A program made the position numbers and the translations under genes. DNA of 64,000 nt from Oceanitalea stevensii (GTDB taxonomy: Bacteria > Actinomycetota > Actinomycetes > Actinomycetales > Actinomycetaceae). Within the stretch, counting starts at the first letter, position 1. Each line of letters opens with the position of its first letter. The notes beneath the pieces were generated by a model. It was not told the DNA's origin and did no database searches. It saw only the letters and a program-made list of their open reading frames with translations. The stretch spans positions 137,470 through 201,469 of the forward strand of contig NZ_JACSPO010000002.1 in the NCBI RefSeq assembly GCF_014837105.1, given 5' to 3'. Shown piece after piece: positions 27,732 through 35,782 of this stretch.

Positions 27732-28529
27732 ATGGCCTTCGACATCGACCGTTACGCCCGCGAGTCACAAGCCCTGCGCTGGGAGGACCTCGACCTGGAC
27801 GCCTTCCGGCGGGACCCCCTCCCGCCCGAGACCCTCCGGGTGCTGCGGTACATGTGCGACGTCGAGTTCCACACGGTGTGCTACCTCCGCGACATGCTCG
27901 TGACCCCCTCACGTCGCGACGGGGAGGTGAGCACCTTCATGACGATCTGGAACCGGGAGGAGTTCTGGCACGGGGAGGCCCTGTCCCGCGTGCTCGCGCT
28001 CCACGGGATCACCATCGAGTTCGACGAGGTGAAGGCGCGGCGGATCAAGGTCGGCTGGCGTGACCGGCTCGCGCCCGTGCGGCAGTCGGTGCTGTCGAAC
28101 ATCGTCGGCAAGGACTTCATCGCGGTCCACATGACCTGGGGCGCCCTCAACGAGTGGTCCACCGCGGCGGGGTACAAGCGCCTTGCCGCTCTCACCCCCC
28201 ACCCCGTGCTCGAGACGCTGCTGCGCCGCATCGCCGCGCAGGAGAGCAAGCACATCGCGTTCTACACGACGCAGGCCCGGGCGAGGCTCGAGGGCAACGT
28301 CAAGGCCCAGCGCCTCGTGCGGCTGGCGCTGCGGACGGCGTGGGAGCCCGTCGGGTCGGGCATCTCACGTGAGGAGGACGTCGACTTCGTCCTCTCCCAC
28401 CTGTTCTCGGGCCCGGACGGCCGCAAGGAGGTCGAGGCCATCGACCGGCACCTCTCCCGGCTGCCCGGCCTGGACGGGCTGCGTCTGGTGTCGGACGCTG
28501 TCGACGCACGCGGGAGGGTGGCGGCATGA
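27732..28529 (+). CDS. Ferritin-like diiron-type protein of unknown function
   Basis: A 265-residue, all-helical protein with a plausible carboxylate/His metal set: VEFH (about 50), NREEFWHGEAL (about 80-88), LNEWSTAAGY (about 140) and AQESKHIAFY (about 170). This ExxH pattern, repeated in two helix pairs, is that of ferritin-like diiron oxygenases such as acyl-ACP desaturases, but length and other motifs do not match a family I can name. The ATG at 27732 follows GGAGGGAGAGGC. It overlaps the next gene, a shorter-motif paralogue, by four bases. The two probably act together. Confidence 0.75.
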   Translation: MAFDIDRYARESQALRWEDLDLDAFRRDPLPPETLRVLRYMCDVEFHTVCYLRDMLVTPSRRDGEVSTFMTIWNREEFWHGEALSRVLALHGITIEFDEVKARRIKVGWRDRLAPVRQSVLSNIVGKDFIAVHMTWGALNEWSTAAGYKRLAALTPHPVLETLLRRIAAQESKHIAFYTTQARARLEGNVKAQRLVRLALRTAWEPVGSGISREEDVDFVLSHLFSGPDGRKEVEAIDRHLSRLPGLDGLRLVSDAVDARGRVAA

Positions 28530-29389
28530 GCGCGTTCGACGTGCGGGCGTACACGCGGGACCCGCTCGACCTGCGCGAGTCGGGGACGCCCGGCCCGTCC
28601 GGGCTCCGGCCGGCCGCCCTCGACGCCGTCGCCTACCTCTGGTCGGTCGAGGGGGCCGCCCTCGACCGGGTCCGTGACGTCCTCGTGACGCCGACCCACG
28701 CCGACGCCCGGGTCACCGCCTTCCTCATCACGTGGACCTTCGAGCAGCACGCCCTCACCGAGCGCCTGGCCGGCGTGCTCGCGGTCAACGGGCGCGCCGT
28801 CCAGCCGCCGCCGGACTCGCGGCAGGGCCGCGCGCGACGAGTGTGGGACGAGCGGGTGGCCCCGACGGTCGGAGCCGTGCGCAGCAACCTTCTCGGCGCG
28901 GACGTCACGAGCGCGCACCTGTCGGCCGGCTGGCTCGACGCGGCGACGACCGGCCTGCTCCACGGTCGTCTCGCCGAGCTCGATCCTCGGCTCGCGGAGC
29001 TGTCGCGGCTGGTTCACGCACTCAAGGCGCGCCATCTGGAGTTCTTCGCCGCGGAGCTCGACTGGCGGCTGAGCATCGGCCCGTCGTCCTCGGCCGCGCT
29101 GGGCCGCCCCGGGGCGGCCCGCCGCGTCGGCTCGGTGTCCGGCGCGCGCCGGCACGGGCGGCGTGCCGCTGCGGCCTGGCGGTGGCCGGGGACCCGGTAC
29201 GTGAACCCGGGACCTGCCGGCGAGGTCGCCCGACAGCTCCTCGGCCGGCACGGGGGGATCGAGGTGGTGCGGGCCCTGGACGCGAGCTTTGCCGCGTTCC
29301 CCGGCCTCGGCAGGTCCCACCCGATCGAGGCTGGGCTGCGCGCCCTGCTCGGCGGAAGCCGCCGCGCGCCCGAGCCGGCGGGTGTCTAG
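28526..29389 (+). CDS. Degenerate paralogue of the upstream ferritin-like protein
   Basis: The 287-residue protein aligns along most of its length with its upstream neighbour: RDVLVTPTHADARVTAFLIT parallels RDMLVTPSRRDGEVSTFMTI, and VRSNLLGADVTSAHLSAG parallels VLSNIVGKDFIAVHMTWG. Several metal ligands are lost: EFH is EGA, NEW is DAA, and QESKH is LKARH. It is therefore likely a non-catalytic partner, or it binds a different centre. An extra basic, Gly/Ala-rich stretch lies at about 190-225. The ATG overlaps the previous stop (ATGA), which suggests a stoichiometric complex. Function is unknown. Confidence 0.75.
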   Translation: MSAFDVRAYTRDPLDLRESGTPGPSGLRPAALDAVAYLWSVEGAALDRVRDVLVTPTHADARVTAFLITWTFEQHALTERLAGVLAVNGRAVQPPPDSRQGRARRVWDERVAPTVGAVRSNLLGADVTSAHLSAGWLDAATTGLLHGRLAELDPRLAELSRLVHALKARHLEFFAAELDWRLSIGPSSSAALGRPGAARRVGSVSGARRHGRRAAAAWRWPGTRYVNPGPAGEVARQLLGRHGGIEVVRALDASFAAFPGLGRSHPIEAGLRALLGGSRRAPEPAGV

Positions 29390-29426
29390 GGTGCTGAGGA
29401 CTGGCGGGTGGTGCAAGGAGGCGACC

Positions 29427-29762
29427 ATGACGGGATCGCGGGCGGCTCCGCGGAGCGCCGAGGGCGACTCCTCGACCGACGACGAGCGCTGGCTCGTCCT
29501 CGACGGGCGCCGGTGGCGGCGGCAGGACCCCAGCCTCCCGCCGGAGGTCGCCGAGCGGCTGCTGTCCCACCTCGGCCGTGGCCGCTCCGGCGTCCGGGCG
29601 CTGAGGAAGGCCGGCCAGGACCCGGCCCCTGCCCGGGAGCGCGTCGGCCTCGCCAAGCACGGCCTGGGCGAGCGCGGCACCCCGTGGTGGGAGCAGGACG
29701 ACGACGAGCGGCGTCGGCGCTGGCTGACGGCCCTCGCCCGGCTCGACGAGCTCGACGACTGA
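29427..29762 (+). CDS. Small conserved protein (often labelled biopolymer transporter Tol)
   Basis: A 111-residue soluble protein with the pattern GRRWRRQDPSLPPEVAERLL, then RERVGLAKHGLGERGTPWW, and an acidic-basic C-terminus. I recall small actinobacterial proteins with this arrangement that databases often label as a Tol biopolymer transporter, although nothing here looks like transport. The ATG at 29427 follows AGGAGG. It lies 37 bp after the ferritin-like pair on the same strand. Its function is unknown. Confidence 0.75.
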   Translation: MTGSRAAPRSAEGDSSTDDERWLVLDGRRWRRQDPSLPPEVAERLLSHLGRGRSGVRALRKAGQDPAPARERVGLAKHGLGERGTPWWEQDDDERRRRWLTALARLDELDD

Positions 29763-29811
29763 GCCGGTCGAGCGGCGGACACGGTGCGGGACAGCCTGGC
29801 AGGCTGCGGGC

Positions 29812-30258
29812 ATGGCGAGCGACCCGCGCGAGGAGCGGCCCCGCGTCCTCCTGCGCCAGGAGGTGCGGCGCTGGGAGGGAGTGATGCTGGCGGTGCTGGT
29901 GGTCGCCGCGTTCGCCGTCGTGTGGTGGGTCGTGACCAGGCACCGGTCGGGCAGCCTCCTGCCGATGCTGCCGAGCACCGCCTTCTTCGCGGTCTTCGTC
30001 CTCACGCTCCTGCGGCCCAAACGGGTCGAGCTGCGCGACACCGAGCTCGTGCTGCGCTCCGCCGTGCGCACTCGGCGCATCCCGTACGAGGAGATCATTG
30101 CCGTCAGGGGCGACATCCCCAGCCGGATCGACTGGAGCACCCGCCTCTCAATCGAGCTGCGTGACGGCCGTAGCGTGGCGGTGCCCTCCACCCGCGAGCC
30201 GCTCACCCTCGTCCACGAGCTCATCGCCGAGCGGATCGGTCAGCAGCCCACTGGCTGA
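29812..30258 (+). CDS. Small membrane protein with PH-like domain
   Basis: A 148-residue protein with a short basic N-terminus and two membrane helices (VMLAVLVVAAFAVVWWVV and STAFFAVFVLTLL). A C-terminal cytoplasmic domain of short beta strands (RVELRDTELVLRSAVRTRRIPYEEIIAVRG) looks like the bacterial PH-like domain of small membrane proteins. No catalytic residues are seen. The start at ATG 29812 has a weak upstream purine stretch. It lies just before a large inverted repeat, which may end its transcript. Confidence 0.7.
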   Translation: MASDPREERPRVLLRQEVRRWEGVMLAVLVVAAFAVVWWVVTRHRSGSLLPMLPSTAFFAVFVLTLLRPKRVELRDTELVLRSAVRTRRIPYEEIIAVRGDIPSRIDWSTRLSIELRDGRSVAVPSTREPLTLVHELIAERIGQQPTG

Positions 30259-30285
30259 CCGCGCCACCCGGTGCGTGTCGCTGTC

Positions 30286-30376
30286 CTGCGCACAGGTCCG
30301 CGACACTCGGTCGCCACGCCGGGACACCTGACGAACAGGCGGCACTCGCGGCGACCTGTGCGCAGATCCGCGTCAC
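30286..30376. repeat. Paired repeats forming an inverted structure
   Basis: The pattern CTG[C/T]GC[A/G]CAG[G/A]TCCGCG[A/T]CAC occurs twice in the same orientation (30286-30306 and 30356-30376, 17 of 21 identical). Because the unit contains a near-palindrome, the copies can also pair: CTGCGCACAGGTC at 30286 with GACCTGTGCGCAG at 30353. A small stem (CCTG/CAGG) sits between. It occupies the 171-bp gap between the membrane protein and the oxidoreductase gene and is unrelated to the CGCCGACAGC family. Confidence 0.7.
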
Positions 30377-30429
30377 CGGTGCGGGGCGGGTCCGGGAATG
30401 CCGGCGCCGCCGATCCGGTTGCAGCGCCC

Positions 30430-31122
30430 ATGACAACGATCGGACTCATCGGCAGTGGACACATCGGCAGCGCCCTCGCGCGTCTCGCGGTCGCCGCGGG
30501 GCACGAGGTGGTGCTGAGCAACAGCCGCGGGCCGGAGACGCTCTCCGACCTCGTCGCGGAGCTCGGCCCGCTCGCCCGGGCGGCGACGGCGGAGGAGGCG
30601 GCCGCGGCCGGCGAGATCGTCGTCGTGACGGTCCCGTTCACCGCCTACCGGAAGGTGCCGGTCGAGCCGCTGCGCGGCAAGGTCGTCATCGACACCAACA
30701 ACTACTACCACGAGCGAGACGGCCACATCCCCGAGCTCGACGACGAGTCGACGACGGTGAGCGAGATGCTCCAGGAGCACCTGCCCGGGTCGAAGGTCGT
30801 CAAGGCCTTCAACAACATCAACTTCGCCCACCTCGCCGAGCTCCCTCGTCCCGCCGGCAGCCCCGAGCGCTCCGCCATCCCGATCGCCGGGGACGACGCC
30901 GCCGCCAAGGAGCAGGTGACCGCGTTCATCGACTCGATCGGCTACGACGTCGTCGACGCCGGGCCGCTCGCCGAGGGCTGGCGCTACCAGCGGGACACCG
31001 CCGCCTACGGGACGGTCTACGTGACCCCCGGGACCACCTACCCCGACTGGACCGCGCAGCCCGCGCCGGTCGCCGTCGTCGAGGAGGCGCTCGCCGCCGC
31101 GCGGCGCTACGGGGACATGTAG
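30430..31122 (+). CDS. NADPH-dependent F420 reductase / NAD(P)-binding oxidoreductase family
   Basis: A 230-residue protein with an N-terminal Rossmann motif (IGLIGSGHIGSALARLAVAAGH) followed by SNSRG, which typically recognises the NADP phosphate. Further landmarks are VVVTVPF, DTNNYY and KAFNNI, as in the F420_oxidored family (F420:NADP reductases and related ferric-reductase-like domains). The reaction is hydride transfer between NADP(H) and an unidentified partner. Two luciferase-like, possibly F420-dependent enzymes lie in this window at 37.6 and 58.0 kb. The ATG at 30430 lies just downstream of the paired repeats. Confidence 0.85.
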   Translation: MTTIGLIGSGHIGSALARLAVAAGHEVVLSNSRGPETLSDLVAELGPLARAATAEEAAAAGEIVVVTVPFTAYRKVPVEPLRGKVVIDTNNYYHERDGHIPELDDESTTVSEMLQEHLPGSKVVKAFNNINFAHLAELPRPAGSPERSAIPIAGDDAAAKEQVTAFIDSIGYDVVDAGPLAEGWRYQRDTAAYGTVYVTPGTTYPDWTAQPAPVAVVEEALAAARRYGDM

Positions 31123-31206
31123 CCCCCACTCCTCACATCCCGTCCGGTCCGGCCGATGGTCTGGACATACCGGCAGACCGCCGGCGGACCGGACGGAGGT
31201 GGCGGC

Positions 31207-31341
31207 GTGACCACAACGGTGGACCAGCAGGCCCCGGCGCAGCGCCCCAGCTCGTGGCGGGACAAGGTCTTCGCGCAGTACGAGACCGACCAGGCGCGGC
31301 TCCGTGTGCTCCTCGCGGAGGACGCGGAGGAGCACCTGTAG
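31207..31341 (+). CDS. Hypothetical 44-residue protein
   Basis: A small ORF starting at GTG 31207 behind a strong GGAGGTGG ribosome-binding site. It encodes an N-terminal disordered part and a short amphipathic helix (SWRDKVFAQYETDQARLRVL) ending in acidic residues. Its stop is only 4 bp from the stop of the convergent PIN-domain gene. The codon pattern looks coding. It resembles no family I can name; an antitoxin-like role is speculative because it is on the opposite strand. Confidence 0.55.
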   Translation: MTTTVDQQAPAQRPSSWRDKVFAQYETDQARLRVLLAEDAEEHL

Positions 31342-31345
31342 GACC

Positions 31346-31750
31346 TCAGCGGGCGCCGAGCAGCTCCTCGAGGGTCGCGACCCGCACCTCCTGGGCGGCC
31401 TGCCGCGCCACCTCCTCGTCGAGCGTGACGAAGGCGTCGGCCTGCAGCCGGGTGAGCGCGACGTACTCCGCCGTGCCCGTGTCCTCCCACGACATCCGCT
31501 CGGCCACGTCCCACGCCGCCCGCAGCAGCACCCGGTCGCCCAGCACGCGGATCCGCAGGCTGCGGACGTGGTCGAAGCACGCCTGCGCCTCCTCGCGGCT
31601 CACCTGCCCCGAGCGGGTGCAGCGGTACAGGAGCGAGAGCAGCTCCGAGCGCAGGAGCGTCGGCGCCACCAGCTGCGCCCCCTTGCCCGGCCGGACCGCC
31701 CCGAGGCCGAGCTCGAGCGCGACATCGGCACCGATGACGTAACGCGGCAT
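31346..31750 (-). CDS. PIN domain protein (VapC-like ribonuclease)
   Basis: The 134-residue PIN protein carries the acidic pattern of this nuclease fold: D9 (VIGADV), E36 (LRSELL), E95 or D90 (WEDTGTAEYVAL) and D111 (VTLDEEV). VapC toxins cut tRNA or rRNA with these residues and Mg2+. No antitoxin gene is visible upstream: only 31 bp separate it from the ABC transporter gene end. It is thus either an orphan or controlled in trans. The start is ATG 31750. Confidence 0.82.
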   Translation of the reverse strand: MPRYVIGADVALELGLGAVRPGKGAQLVAPTLLRSELLSLLYRCTRSGQVSREEAQACFDHVRSLRIRVLGDRVLLRAAWDVAERMSWEDTGTAEYVALTRLQADAFVTLDEEVARQAAQEVRVATLEELLGAR

Positions 31751-31781
31751 GGCACTCCCACTCCCTCCACGGAAGTGCCCG

Positions 31782-32621
31782 CTATTTCACCGTATCCGGC
31801 GCCTTCCCGCCACCCGGGCCGCGGTCCCAGTCGCCCGTCGCGGGGACGACGAGCGGCGTGTGCGAGACGGGGTCGTCGATGACGACGCAGGGCAGGCCGA
31901 AGACCTCCCGGACGAGCTCCGCCGTCATGATCGACGACGGCGCACCGCTCGCCACCACCTCCCCGTCCTTCATGACGACGAGGTGCGTCGCGTAGCGCGC
32001 CGCGTGGTTGAGGTCGTGGAGGACGGCGACGATCGTGCGTCCCTGCCGGTGGAGCTGGGTGAACAGGTCGAGGAGCTCGATCTGGTGGGCGATGTCGAGG
32101 AAGGTCGTCGGCTCGTCGAGGAGGAGGATCTCCGCCTGCTGCGCCAGGGCCATCGCCACCCACACCCGCTGCCGCTGCCCGCCGGAGAGCTCGGCGACGA
32201 GACGGTCGGCCAGCGAGTCGGTGCCGGTCGCCTCCAGGGCCTGCCACACGGCGTCGTCGTCCTCCGCCGTCCACTGCCGCACGAGCCGCTGGTGCGGGAA
32301 GCGGCCGCGGGAGACGAGGTCGGCGACGGTGATGCCGTCCGGGGCCTCGCTGCTCTGCGGCAGCAGCCCGACGACGCGGGCCACCTCCTTGGACCTGTAC
32401 TCCCCGAGCGCGCGGCCGTCGAGCACGACCTCCCCGGCCCGGGGCCGCAGGACGCGCGCCAGGGCCCGCAGCAGGGTCGACTTCCCGCACGCGTTGGGCC
32501 CGATGATCGCGGTGAACGACCCGTCGGGGACGGCGACCGAGAGGTCGGTGGAGACGGTCCGCCGCTCGTAGGCGAGGGTGAGGTCGCGGGCGGCGAGCCG
32601 CGCGCCGGGAAGGTCGGTCAC
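31782..32621 (-). CDS. Iron-siderophore ABC transporter ATP-binding protein
   Basis: A 279-residue FecE/FepC-type ATPase with Walker A (GPNACGKST), Q-loop (GLLPQSSEAPDG), signature (LSGGQRQRVW), Walker B (ILLLDEPT) and H-loop (LHDLNHAARYA). It powers uptake of a ferric siderophore through the two permeases encoded upstream. The start is GTG 32621, overlapping the permease stop as GTGA. It is last in the three-gene operon that begins at the iron box. Confidence 0.94.
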   Translation of the reverse strand: MTDLPGARLAARDLTLAYERRTVSTDLSVAVPDGSFTAIIGPNACGKSTLLRALARVLRPRAGEVVLDGRALGEYRSKEVARVVGLLPQSSEAPDGITVADLVSRGRFPHQRLVRQWTAEDDDAVWQALEATGTDSLADRLVAELSGGQRQRVWVAMALAQQAEILLLDEPTTFLDIAHQIELLDLFTQLHRQGRTIVAVLHDLNHAARYATHLVVMKDGEVVASGAPSSIMTAELVREVFGLPCVVIDDPVSHTPLVVPATGDWDRGPGGGKAPDTVK

Positions 32622-33667
32622 CGTCGTCGCACCTCGATCATGAGCAGGGCCAGGAGGTAGATGCCGCCGCCCACCACCGTGACGATCCCGACCGGGACGC
32701 CACCGCCGGGCAGGGCGTGCTGGGCGACGACGTCGGCCCCCAGCATGACGAACGAGCCGGTCACGGCCGCCGGGAGGAGGGGCAGGCCGGCGCTGCCGGT
32801 GAGGCGGCGCGCGATCTGCGGCGCGGCGAGCGCGACGAAGGCGATGGGGCCGGCGGTGGCCGTGACGACGGCGGTGAGCGCCACGCCGCCGAGGACGAGC
32901 AGCAGCCGCGCCGGCTCCACGCGCAGGCCGTGGGCGCGGGCGGCGTCGTCGCCGAGCTCGAGCTGGCGCAGGGAGGGGGCGAGCAGCCCGAGCGGCGTGA
33001 GCAGCGCGAGGGCGAGGAGGGCCGGGACCAGCTCGTCCCAGCCGACGAGCGAGATCGACCCGGCGCCCCAGATCGCCGCCGCCATCGCCACCTCGGTCTC
33101 GGCCCGCAGCAGGAGGTAGGTGTTGACGGCGTGCAGCGCCGCCGTCACGGCGATACCGACGATGATGAGCCGGAAGCCGAGGATCCCGCCGCGGTAGGCG
33201 AGGAGGTAGACGACGACGGCGGTGGCCAGCCCGCCCAGCAGCGCACCGATCGTCGTGGACAGGGCGGCGGTGCCCGCGACCGTGAGCACGACGAGCGCGC
33301 CGGTGTAGGAGCCGGTGACGAAGCCGATGATGTCGGGGGAGCCGAGCGGGTTGCGGGTGAGGGACTGGAAGATCGCCCCCGAGACGCCGAGCGCCCCGCC
33401 GAAGACGACGGCGGTGAGCACCCGCGGCAGACGCCACTCGACGACGATCTCGTGCGCGAAACCGGCACCCGGCTCGAGCGCCGCCCGCACCACCTCGACC
33501 GGTGAGAGCGGGTAGTCGCCCAGCCCGAGGGCGAGCAGCGCGAGGAGGACCGTGACCCCGGCGAGCACGGCGGTGACGGCGACCTGGCGGCGCGGCACCC
33601 GGCGGGCGCTGCCGGGCAGCCCCACGGTCCGCGCGCGGTGCTCCGCCCGTGGCGTGGACACGCTCAC
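32618..33667 (-). CDS. Iron-siderophore ABC transporter permease (FepG-like)
   Basis: A 349-residue FecCD-family permease with about ten helices, including the FecCD landmarks SGAIFQSLTRNPLGSPDIIGF and AGPIAFVALAAPQIARRL, where the latter contacts the ATPase. It forms a heterodimer with the product of the gene upstream. The GTG start at 33667 overlaps the previous stop as GTGA, and the stop overlaps the ATPase start in the same way, so the three proteins are made in a coupled fashion. Confidence 0.93.
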   Translation of the reverse strand: MSVSTPRAEHRARTVGLPGSARRVPRRQVAVTAVLAGVTVLLALLALGLGDYPLSPVEVVRAALEPGAGFAHEIVVEWRLPRVLTAVVFGGALGVSGAIFQSLTRNPLGSPDIIGFVTGSYTGALVVLTVAGTAALSTTIGALLGGLATAVVVYLLAYRGGILGFRLIIVGIAVTAALHAVNTYLLLRAETEVAMAAAIWGAGSISLVGWDELVPALLALALLTPLGLLAPSLRQLELGDDAARAHGLRVEPARLLLVLGGVALTAVVTATAGPIAFVALAAPQIARRLTGSAGLPLLPAAVTGSFVMLGADVVAQHALPGGGVPVGIVTVVGGGIYLLALLMIEVRRR

Positions 33668-34713
33668 AGCCCGCTCACCCCGCGGCGGCGCACGAGCGCG
33701 ATGAGCACCGGGGCGCCGAGCACGGCCGTGACGATCCCGGCGGGCAGCTCCCCGGGCAGCAGGACGACGCGCCCGACGACGTCGGCGGACAGCAGGAGGA
33801 TCGGGGCGAGGACCATCGTGTAGGCCATGATCCACCGCTGGTCCGGGCCTGCGATCCACCGCGCCACGTGCGGGACCATGAGGCCGATGAAGGCGATCGG
33901 CCCGGCGATCGCCGTCGCCCCGCCCGCCAGCACGGTGATGACGAGGACCGACAGCACCCGCACGAGCGGCAGCCGCGCCCCGAGCGCGCGCGCGAGGTCC
34001 TCCCCGAGTGCGACGGCGTTGAGGGAGGGGGCCAGCGCGAGGGCGAGGACGAGGGCGGCCACGAGGAACGGGGCCAGCGCGGTGAGCGCCGTCGCGTCGC
34101 GCCCCGCGAGGGAGCCGGACTCCCAGGCCCGCATCGCCTGGAAGCTCGCCGGGTCCGCGAGCACCATCGCCGAGGTGATGCCGCTCAGCACCGCCCCCAG
34201 CGCGACGCCGGCGAGCGTGAGCGTCACCGGGCGGGCACCGGTCCGCAGCGAGGAGCCGACGGCGTAGACGAGGACCGCCGCCGCGAAGGCACCGCCGAAG
34301 GCGAACCACAGGTAGCCCCACACGCTCGTCACGCCGAGCACCCCGACGGCGATCGCGACGGCGAAGGCCGCGCCGGCGTTGACGCCGAGGATGCCCGGGT
34401 CGGCGAGCGGGTTGCGGGTGAGGGCCTGGATGAGCGCCCCGGCCACCCCGAGCGCGGCACCGGCGGCGAGCGCGATCGCGGTGCGCGGCAGCCGCCCGTC
34501 GAGGACGACGGTCGCCTCGACCGGGTCCGGGTTGGTGCCGAGCAGCGCGCCGAGGACGTCAGCGGGAGCGATGGCCCGCGAGCCGATGGCCATGCTCGCC
34601 ACGAGAGCCAGCAGGAGGACCGCGAGGGCGGCGAGCAGCCACAGGGCGCGGGTGCGTCCGCGCCGGGCCCGACCGGGGCCCTGCACTGCCGGGCTCTTGA
34701 CCAAGGTCCGCAC
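33664..34713 (-). CDS. Iron-siderophore ABC transporter permease (FepD-like)
   Basis: A FecCD permease of 349 residues with the motifs GALIQALTRNPLADPGILGV and AGPIAFIGLMVPHVARW. It is the first gene of the permease-permease-ATPase operon. The GTG at 34713 lies only six bases from the iron box, so translation from it would require a nearly leaderless transcript. A second in-frame GTG ten codons downstream (VQGPGRARRG) is the alternative. Expression should be repressed by DtxR/IdeR when iron is plentiful. Confidence 0.92.
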   Translation of the reverse strand: MRTLVKSPAVQGPGRARRGRTRALWLLAALAVLLLALVASMAIGSRAIAPADVLGALLGTNPDPVEATVVLDGRLPRTAIALAAGAALGVAGALIQALTRNPLADPGILGVNAGAAFAVAIAVGVLGVTSVWGYLWFAFGGAFAAAVLVYAVGSSLRTGARPVTLTLAGVALGAVLSGITSAMVLADPASFQAMRAWESGSLAGRDATALTALAPFLVAALVLALALAPSLNAVALGEDLARALGARLPLVRVLSVLVITVLAGGATAIAGPIAFIGLMVPHVARWIAGPDQRWIMAYTMVLAPILLLSADVVGRVVLLPGELPAGIVTAVLGAPVLIALVRRRGVSGL

Positions 34714-34719
34714 GAGTAC

Positions 34720-34738
34720 TTAGGTTAGCCTCACCTAC
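34720..34738. promoter_or_regulatory. DtxR/IdeR-type iron box
   Basis: TTAGGTTAGCCTCACCTAC matches the palindromic 19-bp actinobacterial iron box (TTAGGTTAGSCTAACCTAA) at all but two positions. It lies in the 67-bp region between the divergent permease and binding-protein genes and so can control both. The iron-bound regulator would repress siderophore uptake. Confidence 0.88.
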
Positions 34739-34740
34739 GT

Positions 34741-34759
34741 GCCCGGTGGACCACCGGGC
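34741..34759. promoter_or_regulatory. Perfect inverted repeat before the binding-protein gene
   Basis: GCCCGGTGG and CCACCGGGC flank a single A, giving a 9-bp perfect dyad next to the iron box and 21 bp before the ATG at 34781. It could be a second operator or an mRNA hairpin in a short 5' leader; the sequence does not tell which. Confidence 0.5.
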
Positions 34760-34780
34760 GACTTCCTCCGAGAGGCCACC

Positions 34781-35782
34781 ATGCCCCGACGCCGTCCTGC
34801 CGCGCGACTCGTGACCGCGACGCTCCTTCTGTCCCTCACCCTCGCCGCGTGCGGGGACGACGGCGGCTCGCAGGAGCCGGAGGACCAGGCGCCGGCGACG
34901 ACGGACGGCGCCTTCCCCGTCGTCGTCGAGACGACGTTCGGGGACGTCACCGTGGAGGAGGAGCCGGAGCGGGTCGTCGCGCTCGGCTGGGGCGACGCCG
35001 AGACGGCGCTGGCCCTGGGCGTGCAGCCGGTCGGCGCCTCGGACTGGCTCGGCTTCGGCGGGGAGGGCGTAGGCCCGTGGGCGCAGGGCCTGTACGACGA
35101 GGCCCCGGAGATCATCGAGACCATGGAGCCCTCCTTCGAGGCGATCGCCGCCCTCGAGCCGGACCTCATCCTCGACGTCAAGAGCTCGGGCGACCAGGCC
35201 CGGTACGACCGCCTCGCCTCGATCGCGCCGACGATCGGCGTGCCCGAGGGCGGTGAGAGCTACCTCACGACCACCGAGCAGCAGCTCGAGATGATCGCCG
35301 CGGCGCTCGGCCAGCAGGAGGGGGGCGAGCAGCTCCTCACCGACCTCGAGGACACCTTCGCCCAGGCCCGCGCCGACCACCCGGACTGGGAGGGGCTCAC
35401 CGCCACCGCGGCCACCCTCACGAGCGAGGGCTGGGGCGCCTACGTCGAGGGCAGCGAGCGGGTGGACTTCCTCGAGAAGCTCGGCTTCGTGCAGAACCCG
35501 CAGATCGCGGAGATGGAGCCGGACGCGTCGGGCTTCTCCGTCTCCCTGTCGGCCGAGCGCCTCGACGCCCTCGACGCCGACCTCGTCGTCGCCTTCCCCA
35601 TCTTCATCGAGACGAGCGAGATCACCGAGGACCCGATGTTCCAGCAGCTCCCCGCCGTCGCGGACGGCCGCGCCCTCGTCATCGACGGGGACCTCGCCTC
35701 GGCCTACTCCCTCGGCACGGTCCTGTCCCAGCAGTACGCGGTCGAGCAGATCGTGCCCATGCTCGAGGAGGCACTGTCGTGA
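34781..35782 (+). CDS. Iron-siderophore ABC transporter substrate-binding lipoprotein
   Basis: A 333-residue FepB/FhuD-type binding protein. A signal peptide with lipobox LTLAAC places the lipidated cysteine about 25 residues in, tethering it outside the membrane. The mature part has the class III fold pattern (PERVVALGWGDAETALALGV, EAIAALEPDLIL, YLTTTEQQLEMIAAALG). It captures the ferric siderophore for the divergent permeases. The ATG at 34781 follows AGAGG. It overlaps the siderophore-interacting protein gene as GTGA. Confidence 0.95.
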   Translation: MPRRRPAARLVTATLLLSLTLAACGDDGGSQEPEDQAPATTDGAFPVVVETTFGDVTVEEEPERVVALGWGDAETALALGVQPVGASDWLGFGGEGVGPWAQGLYDEAPEIIETMEPSFEAIAALEPDLILDVKSSGDQARYDRLASIAPTIGVPEGGESYLTTTEQQLEMIAAALGQQEGGEQLLTDLEDTFAQARADHPDWEGLTATAATLTSEGWGAYVEGSERVDFLEKLGFVQNPQIAEMEPDASGFSVSLSAERLDALDADLVVAFPIFIETSEITEDPMFQQLPAVADGRALVIDGDLASAYSLGTVLSQQYAVEQIVPMLEEALS

